A stretch of 26,120 nucleotides of DNA from Strobilurus pachycystidiatus (lineage: Eukaryota > Basidiomycota > Agaricomycetes > Agaricales > Physalacriaceae), in contig JAHLMK010000056.1 of assembly GCA_019915135.1 (NCBI GenBank), forward strand, positions 1 through 26,120, given 5' to 3'. A program made the translations under genes and the position numbers. Every line of letters starts with the position of its first letter. The first letter of the stretch is position 1. Under the pieces are notes generated by a model. It was not told where the DNA came from. It saw only the letters and a list, made by a program, of their open reading frames with translations, and ran no database searches. Of the stretch, positions 19,763-26,120 are shown piece after piece.

Positions 19763-19770
19763 ATTATATA
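19763..19770 (-). promoter_or_regulatory. TATA box
   Basis: TATATAAT on the minus strand lies 68 bases above ATG 19695 (113 above ATG 19650) of the F-box/LRR gene. Confidence 0.4.
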
Positions 19771-19824
19771 TGAATATAATTTACGCAGTCAATTCATTCG
19801 AAAGCGACTCGATTTGGTCGGACG

Positions 19825-19856
19825 CAGCCTATTCATTCGGCAGCCTATTCAATCGG
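19825..19856. repeat. 16-bp tandem duplication
   Basis: CAGCCTATTCATTCGG is followed directly by CAGCCTATTCAATCGG, two units with one mismatch, in the intergenic space between the divergent minus- and plus-strand genes. Confidence 0.7.
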
Positions 19857-20170
19857 CTTCGGTTTTCCGCTTTAAGAACAAATTCAAACTTTCCACGCCA
19901 TGCAAATCCTCTTTTACAACCATCCTACGCGTCTGTGCCCCAGCCATGTATGATTTGGATCGCAGCTTCATCGAACTGCAGAGTAAGAAGGTGGAAATGG
20001 ACAGCAAGGCGAGTCATAAGTGCATTGAAACTATAACGGTCTCCGACCGCAGACTCACCACATGTACGCGGGTCTAGATTTTGTCCGAATCGACAATAAA
20101 GGCTGTTTATGTCGGCCAGAATGTCGATCCGATGACAGTACATGCACCCGTCCACACCTCGAATGAATAT

Positions 20171-20711
20171 ATGAGTACTACAGATGTGGTTGCTCGCTGC
20201 GAATCTCGGTATTTCCCTGGACTCAGCATGTTCGATAACACGAAGATACAAGTGTTCGAACAAGACGGGGAAGTCTTCGAACTCGTGTATACAACGCTAG
20301 GAAATAAACCCAGGAAGGAGTTTGCCTTCTTCAAGAACACATTCATATCGACTTTCCTGCCGGACACGCAGTACTGGGTCGGCCCAATCATGGTATTCAG
20401 AAGAGTAGACGGAATATTGGTCGATACACAGCACGAAAACGAGAGTGCGTTCCATTGTATCAACAAGGCTGCTTGGTGTGTTCAGCGTTCTTGTATGCAC
20501 GAGTTCAAACCGATTGTTCTTCAGGTTATTCCAATCGTTCAAGAACCATGATTTACAAGGGGGCATGGCAGCGGGAGTGTTCCAAACGCCATTGTGGCCC
20601 ACCAACGTCGCCAAAGGAACGCTGGCGTACGGTTTCAAGGTCAGGGAGCACGAAAGCGATAACTTGACTTTGAATAACGTATTTGACGAGATGAATGAAT
20701 ACATACACTGA
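20171..20711 (+). CDS. Hypothetical protein, two exons, plus strand
   Basis: Exons 20171-20475 and 20525-20711 join in frame over a 49-nt intron (GTGTGT donor, CTTCAG acceptor), giving 163 residues. The start at 20171 (MSTTDVVARCESRYFPG) is preferred over the longer open frame because the upstream codons look random and no ATG opens them. The protein has a compact, globular composition: MFDNTKIQVFEQDGEVFELV, YTTLGNKPRKEFAFFKN, FLPDTQYWVGPIMVFRRVDG, and after the intron FQTPLWPTNVAKGTLAYGFK. I recognise no domain, signal peptide or membrane segment. It is the only apparently intact plus-strand gene here and is divergent to the F-box/LRR gene, with which it may share the 19696-20170 promoter region. 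The exon structure is well supported by the seamless splice; the function is unknown. Confidence 0.6.
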
Positions 20712-21062
20712 ACACAATGTAGTAACTACCAAATGTACATCTTCAACCGACGACATCTTCAATCGACGCGAATCTATGTGCTTAGACTCGACACCAGTCA
20801 CTTCGCCCGTCCGGTCCGAGCTTCGCCAGGTACTCGACCGACTGTCGTGGAGTATCTTGTTGGCGAACGTCTGGCCTCGAGACTACTACGTGCTACACAT
20901 GTAGGTCACTGATACATCCCATCCGAATTTGTGATACCGTCTGACACATCAGGATTCTACACGACACGGACAGAGAGGTGAAACGAATGGACTGAACAGT
21001 CGCTTGAAAGTCTTCTTCTAAGCCCACAACGTGTCGAAATTCAATAATAAATATCATACAAA
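20712..21062. other. Intergenic between convergent genes
   Basis: This stretch holds the 3' flanks of the plus-strand 163-residue gene and the long minus-strand gene. AATAATAAATATCATAC near 21040 is AT-rich and could serve 3'-end formation. No other feature is visible. Confidence 0.35.
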
Positions 21063-23892
21063 TTACATGTTTAGGATACAATCAGCCGCGCATTGTTCTG
21101 TACACTTTCTGAGTTCTACCAGCTGTCGGACACCACGTAAAGCCTGCCGCCAATCGGACTGATTCCTTATCGCGACAGGACCGTTCGCGTGTGACTTGAC
21201 ACGTTCTCTAAACCAAGACTCCGCGTCTGCTGTCCATACACCCAAGTCCATCCCGCTTTGTTGCCACATGTCCGGTGGAGGGAACCAAGAGAAGTTTTCC
21301 GTATATCTCATACTCTTCGCGCCCGTAGTTCTCTCCACACGATACACGCCACAGATAATGTCGATATGTTCATCCGTCAGCGGTTCCTCTACCAGTACAA
21401 GATCGTCATCAATCGTTGGGTGAATAAGTCCACAATGCGCCACACTTTCCGACGTAGGAACGCTACTCGCCCAGGACGAGGGTACGTGCTCTAATGCTAT
21501 GCGCCACACGATACCACCACGTGCAAGAGCGGCGCGCGCTACCCTTGGATCGCACAACAAGTCCCGGCAGCGACGGAAGTAACGGAAGAACTCCATCGAG
21601 TCGGGTATATAACCGTAAGGCCGGATTGGGATGTAGCGGGGGATGCGAGGAATAAGGTCGGACAATGTATGGCGCCATATGAAACAGCGCCGATACCGGA
21701 TACCGTGCCCAACCAGATATGAAATAAGTCCTTCGATGGTGTGCGTGTCTAATCGCATACAATGAAGGACATCCGTTGCTGTAAATAAGAAGAGCCGACA
21801 TGTGACGACTCCCGACAATGGAACAAGTTCATAGACGGAACCGGCCGACGATGTACTCTTTCGAGCCTCGAAGACGTGGGAACGAAGACAGATGGGTTTA
21901 GGGTTGTCAAGACTCATATCACTCCATGAATTGAAACGATGCAAGAATTGTGGCGGGAGCTGATCGAGATTACGAAGAAGTTCTGTCGCCTCAGCAAAAG
22001 CCAGTTGATTGACGGGCAACTGACTAGGTTCACATCGGTAGATGCCACTACAGTGTTGAGCCGTTCTCCAACGAGTGTTATCGCAAGGAACAACCTCGTC
22101 GGCTTGTGGATACACAAGCCCGTAACGATGTGCTAAGAACTCCAAAGGTGAGATGACAGCTACGGCCAGAGGCTCAACATCCGCAGCGGTCATACGGGTG
22201 ACTGTTAAACGAGGAGGAGGAGGGGTGTAGAGTGTGGAAGAAGTTTCAGCAATATCGATAATCTCGCCCTCTTCGGATGTGTCGATGTCGGAGCGTTGGG
22301 CCACCAAATCAGTAAGAGGAGGGTCATCGAAATCGTCGTCGAGATCTTTGAATTCAGCTTCAGGCTCTACGTCAGACTCGACGCCAAGCTCGTCAATCAG
22401 ATCCCACTCATCCGTCCACGAACAATATAGACGTTGGTGGGGAGGAAAGGTGGCCCAGTAGTAGCTCATCATAATATTGAGAATGCGAGTCCGAACAAGA
22501 TAACCCGAGGACCTTCCTCCCAAACATAGACAATCGAACATCCATAACCAGACGGCATCTTCTGGTCTGAAGCGCGCGCTTCCCTCTCCTCACGAGCTCT
22601 CCGATCCGACGAACTCTCGTTAGGGCGGAGCTCTTCTATGTGCTTATCGCGTCGCAGCAGGAAGGACTGCCACGACTCGCCGAGTAGCTGCCATGCAGTC
22701 CCTTCTCCAGGAGAAACAGGCTCATAAACGGCTACATCCGGAAAACTGGCGGCAGACTTTGAGTCGACGGTAAAATCCACTTCCGAAGGTTGAGGTACCT
22801 TGTGGAGAGGACGTGGTATGACCGGCCTTGCATGGGAAGTAGAGATGTGTTTAGGAGCGGGGTGGGATAGGATCGGCCAACGAGCAGACTTTTCAATAGC
22901 ACCAGGGTCTAGACGAACGATGGGGTTCGACAAGATGTCGGTGGTTGTGCCGAAATACAACCACAACGGAACATGGAAGTTGTGAAAGACGTAGAGCAAG
23001 GGAACCCAGTTACAATGTTTCATGTGAACGAAGGCACCTATTCGTTCTGTCCTGCCAATGAACCATTCATCGGGTAGCAGTCGAACCTGATGAGAAAGAC
23101 CATGGTGAAATAACCATGATAGTTCGATGAAATCGAGGAGATGGGGAGGAATTCTGCAGGAAGCAATCACGTTACGCCACTCAAAGGTAGTGGATACAGA
23201 GGTAGTCTGCAAGTATGCGAACAGGAAGGACACTTCGGCACCAAGAAGGAGAAGTGCCGACCGAGCGCGTATGACACGATGGATTGCACGGATACGAGTT
23301 CGCTGAGGGCGGCCGTACTCGTTATAGTGCTCGATGGGAAACGAAGTATAGTTGACGTTGACAAAGGAAATCTTCTTGACGAACGCTTCTCGCAAGGCGC
23401 ACAAGACCCATTCTAGTTCACGGAGTTGATCTACATGATGCTGGTCAAGACGCCACTCCTTTCCTGGCGATGGCGTCAGAGCGATGGACTGCCGTGTGAA
23501 GGCGAGACAGTCGAACAGTTGGCATTGACAGGCGCTGTCAGTGTCGCGCGGTAAGAAAGCCTGCCAAGGAGCATGGTTGCTTGCCCAGTGACGGTCCAAG
23601 TATACGGTGGGGTCGGGAGCGGGTCTCGGGTATGGATCGAAAGGCATTGTATTGTGATCAGGGATAGGTCCCAACATGGTACAACCCAAAGAATAGTACA
23701 GGTGTGAGTCGCAAGTCACGATAACCCTACATTCACTATTTGGAATGGTGTCCCACGTAGAATCCTCGTGTTTGGAGACGGGATACAAGTCTTTCGGAAG
23801 TCTGACCGATAAAATATCAACGCAAGGACACATTTCGATCATAATGCGTCAACTTACCTGCCCGGGCGATCAAAATGTGAACGTTGCGACAT
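21063..23892 (-). CDS. Long basidiomycete hypothetical protein, split by a frameshift
   Basis: Exon 1 (23892-23858, MSQRSHFDRPG) joins exon 2 at 23801 across a 56-nt intron (GTAAGT donor, GGTCAG acceptor); an ATG at 23842 lies inside that intron. The frame then stays open for over 400 codons to TGA 22469-22471. A second frame, open from 22541 or above to 21063, carries the rest. Across the switch the sequence reads CSIVYVWEEGP, then YLVRTRILNI and RLYCSWTDEWDLIDEL. From memory this is the order seen in a large Agaricomycete family (aromatic 'W..F..R' plus an Arg/Glu-rich stretch, 'V..WE', 'R.R', then 'NEWDLC'). One lost base (or two gained) near 22510 joins the halves into about 920 residues. 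A 41-nt GT..AG alternative exists but would delete the WEEG motif. The C-terminal half opens with an acidic Asp/Glu-rich region and a Pro run (YTPPPPRL). No catalytic motif is recognised. Confidence 0.65.
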
Positions 23893-24144
23893 GACGATAT
23901 CACTTTCTCTTCTTTTCTGTTTTTTTTTCTCTTCTGCGTGATGGTTATCAGCCAAATCATGAGGACTATACGAAGTAAAAACACACACCGTATCCACAGA
24001 CGCGCGGGAAAATTAAATCCTGGGCAATACGAAATGGGGCCAATGATGCGACCGCAAAGAACTGCAAGGAATTCGTCGCGCTGGTTGGAAATCCGACGCA
24101 AGTTCAAACGCGCTGATCAGGCGATCGCAAATATCGATACGATA

Positions 24145-24392
24145 GACAACGCTTCGGCGTATACGCGCAAGGGGGCTGCCGGGCAGAAGAGACGGGTCGA
24201 ACGAGAGACAACGCTTCAGCGTATACACGCGAGGGGCTGCCGGGCAGAAGAGACGGGTCGAACGAGAGACAACGCTTCAGCGTATACACGCGAGGGGCTG
24301 CCGGTCAAAAGATACGAAGATGGGCGAGAGACAACGCTTCAGCGTATACACGCGAAGGGCTGCCGGTCAAATAAGACGAAGATGGAAGGAGC
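24145..24392 (+). repeat. Minisatellite, four 61-62 bp units
   Basis: Units start with GACAACGCTTC at 24145, 24207, 24268 and 24330 (spacings 62, 61, 62). Each contains CGTATACACGCG and GGGCTGCCGG. Units 1-3 are close in the first part; units 3 and 4 share a variant second half (CCGGTCAAA..AAGA). The length is not a multiple of three, so peptide frames alternate and coding is unlikely. Confidence 0.9.
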
Positions 24393-24500
24393 TGCTAAGC
24401 CGTTGATGACGTGACATCACGTTATAGTAACATCACATACTCTTTTTGACTCTTACCATCATTCCTTTCGCTTCCTCAGTCTAAGCTTCACGAGCCAGCG

Positions 24501-24532
24501 CCCATGTCATATGTGTATACAATGACACTGGG
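24501..24532. repeat. Dispersed palindromic repeat, copy B
   Basis: Starts CCCATGTCAT and ends ATGACACTGGG, imperfect inverted arms around TGTGTATACA. It matches copy A at 3479-3510 with one difference inside the palindrome and one just after. Both copies have a TCACAYACTCTT-like stretch 60-70 bases upstream. Confidence 0.6.
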
Positions 24533-25493
24533 TGCAAGTCCACCGACATCGATATCGGCCATCCCAACCAACGCCAGCCTGACAGCGCCCGTCGCCGCCC
24601 ATCTTATCAGCGCGCCGTCGCCGCCTCATCAGCGCCGCCTCATCAATGCTCAAAATCGGGATGATACCTCTACCAAGGAAGTAGACAACTAACAATCAGC
24701 GGTCAACGAACTACGGGAAGGTACGTTATCAGTTTTCAATTTGTCAACAGTGACGGAGCACGTTTGACAGGCAGTGAGTGAATCGCGGATTTAGATGCGC
24801 ATCGCGTGTCAAAGTACAGCGTAGCTTACCGCTAATTCAGCAATGTAATGTGATTCGTCGTGCGGTAACCTGCAGATAAACACTATTTTACCTGCCAAAA
24901 TGTGAAGAGAATATCAGCATGCAAGTTTCTACCCATTCTGCCCGAGACTCCTTCCAGTCACAGACCGCGTATCGGTGAGATCGTGAGCTACCCGAGGCTT
25001 CATATGGTAGACGGTCGGAGTTAGGCGTAGTGACTTAATGGCCCGACTTTGGCCTGCAGCCACACCCGGACTGGCCTAGCTTCACAAAGCTCGGGCTCAT
25101 TGAGAGGCAAGCATTTTGGGCGGTGTGTGGCCCGCGTCTGGGCGGAACGTGACAGATGCGGAGGGTCGGAGGCACTACACGGTCGGACGCAGCGGATCGC
25201 ATGCGGGATGAGGCGAAATGAAGCAGTTTCGTAGGCACTGACCTGGAAATGATACACAGCAAAGGAGTACTCGTCATATCAGGTGAAGTATTGGAGTGGT
25301 CATTCGATACTGGACGCTGCCAAAAGCCACGGACCAGCGGCTGGGTTGATGCGTTTGATACGGACATGATCATAGCCAACAAGAGCACTAAAATGAACAG
25401 GACAGTACGATCACATTGTTAGGCAGAATCTGTCTGGACATAAGTATACATTTGCTCGAATCAAAACGTTTGAGTACAGTAATTTCTTCTTTC

Positions 25494-25529
25494 GCTCCGT
25501 ATTCCACTTTAGCTCCGTATTCCACTTTA
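25494..25529. repeat. 18-bp perfect tandem duplication
   Basis: GCTCCGTATTCCACTTTA occurs twice without mismatch (25494-25511, 25512-25529). On the minus strand the edge of the array supplies the TAA stop of the gene ending at 25527. Confidence 0.85.
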
Positions 25530-26120
25530 GATAACCCTGCTCTGGCAAGGCGTAATAGTGACAGCGGGTTGCACGGTCTCGAACTTGTATCCGTTGGGTT
25601 TGAGAGGACATACGTCGTCGACGCCAACCGGGGTTTCGTCTGCTAAATCCTTCGGCAGCGGAGTGTCAGGAGAAGCAGCGTCGTCATCAGATGCATGGGC
25701 CAACAAAACGACGAACTGAACATTGAGAGATACTCGCTCCGATTTCTTGTCGACCGGATTCGCGTTCGCCACATAGAATCCACCCACACCGAACACGACC
25801 AAAATGATGTCGCCCTCGTCGAGTTCAACGTCCCGGCGCTGGAGACTGTTATACTCATCAAGTCCGAAAGGACGCTGTCCATCGAAGACAGGGACTGTGT
25901 TTGACAGAGCGGAATTGGCACGATTAAATACCTCGAAACCTCGAAACTCACCGTCTTGGTTGTAAGGACGAGGTACTGGCCCGTGAGTAATCCCGTTAAG
26001 CGGTCGGTTCTTGGGATTAGGATTCTTGGCACCTAAACGGGTCTCAGTAAAGTGATGACACGCAAAAGAATAAACTGACCGCCTTAGGCTTACGAAGGTA
26101 CTGAAGGTTAGACCCCCCGC
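25527..26120 (-). CDS. Hypothetical protein, 3' part, runs off the window
   Basis: Partial gene; the 5' end lies beyond 26120. Exons are 26120-26080 (partial, NLQYLRKPKA), 26024-25952 (NPNPKNRPLNGITHGPVPRP) and 25894-25527, joined in frame by introns of 55 nt (26025-26079) and 57 nt (25895-25951, GTGAGT donor, CACAG acceptor). The last exon reads VPVFDGQRPFGLDEYNSLQR, then LDEGDIILVVFGVGGFYVAN, VSLNVQFVVLLAHASDDD and an acidic tail with TPVGVDDVCPLKPNGYKFE. It resembles Agaricomycete hypothetical proteins with a beta-strand-rich domain and an acidic C-terminus, but no function is known to me. The stop (TAA 25527-25529) sits at the border of an 18-bp duplication, so the end may be recent. The internal splice phases make the model convincing; the first exon is less certain. 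Confidence 0.6.
   Translation of the reverse strand, partial: AGGLTFSTFVSLRRSVYSFACHHFTETRLGAKNPNPKNRPLNGITHGPVPRPYNQDGEFRGFEVFNRANSALSNTVPVFDGQRPFGLDEYNSLQRRDVELDEGDIILVVFGVGGFYVANANPVDKKSERVSLNVQFVVLLAHASDDDAASPDTPLPKDLADETPVGVDDVCPLKPNGYKFETVQPAVTITPCQSRVI

Larger units (their letters stand above)
23893..25526. other. 1.6 kb without a supported gene
   Basis: The stretch contains the minisatellite at 24145-24392 and the palindromic repeat at 24501-24532. A 176-codon plus-strand frame (23884-24414) exists only because the minisatellite is open in more than one frame. A minus-strand segment near 25330-25400 (TVLFILVLLLAMIMSVSNAS) looks like a signal peptide or membrane helix but has no in-frame ATG nearby. 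Confidence 0.4.

Noticed and set aside
19595..20077. 160-codon plus-strand frame upstream of the 163-residue gene
   Set aside because: It overlaps the TATA box and 5' end of the minus-strand F-box/LRR gene and contains the 16-bp duplication. No splice into 20171 fits well.
23884..24414. 176-codon plus-strand open frame with repeats
   Set aside because: Half of it is the minisatellite, which is open in several frames, and the remainder has no motif or promoter.
25240..25410. Possible secreted peptide (TVLFILVLLLAMIMSVSNAS) on the minus strand
   Set aside because: There is a signal-peptide-like stretch and a possible TTCATTTTAG acceptor, but no in-frame ATG or supported upstream exon could be found.

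Overview
The window looks like nuclear DNA of a filamentous basidiomycete, probably an Agaricomycete. This is inferred from three things: many short canonical GT..AG introns (about 41-67 nt) that can be placed by reading-frame arithmetic; a run of F-box-type genes and hypothetical families common in Agaricomycete accessory regions; and conserved eukaryotic fragments (cytoplasmic dynein heavy chain, gamma-tubulin complex protein) that read like fungal proteins. No rRNA, tRNA, CRISPR, prokaryotic operon, transposase or reverse transcriptase was recognised.

Layout. 190-897 (-): a small five-exon gene of unknown function. 1.3-2.0 kb (+): a broken FG-nucleoporin-like low-complexity fragment, then a C-rich tract and a G-rich tract. 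2.3-4.0 kb: no gene, but one copy of a palindromic repeat. 3979-5002 (-): a three-exon gene whose N-terminus resembles a retropepsin fold without its catalytic motif. 5204-6418 (-): an F-box-type gene. 7029-11363 (-): a decayed C-terminal third of a cytoplasmic dynein heavy chain gene. 11364-12300 (+): a decayed piece of a gamma-tubulin complex component 2 (GCP2/Spc97) gene, fused head to head to the dynein piece with almost no bases between. 12840-13343 (-): a small hypothetical gene. 13860-15173, 15322-16978 and 18354-19695 (-): three more F-box-type genes, the first apparently frameshifted. 17258-18310 (-): a nucleotidyltransferase-fold-like gene. 20171-20711 (+): a two-exon hypothetical gene. 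21063-23892 (-): a long gene of a presumed Agaricomycete hypothetical family, split by one frameshift. 23.9-25.5 kb: a 61-62 bp minisatellite and the second palindrome copy. 25527-26120 (-): the 3' end of another gene that runs off the window.

How it fits together. Nearly all intact genes lie on the minus strand, and four are F-box/LRR-like, so this is probably a lineage-specific expansion zone rather than a functional operon or biosynthetic cluster. The two cytoskeletal pseudogenes keep their introns and carry stops and frameshifts. They are DNA-level duplicates that have decayed, not retrocopies. Gene models were joined by splice sites and phase only; no transcript evidence was available. 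Family names rest on memory of conserved motifs, not on a database search.
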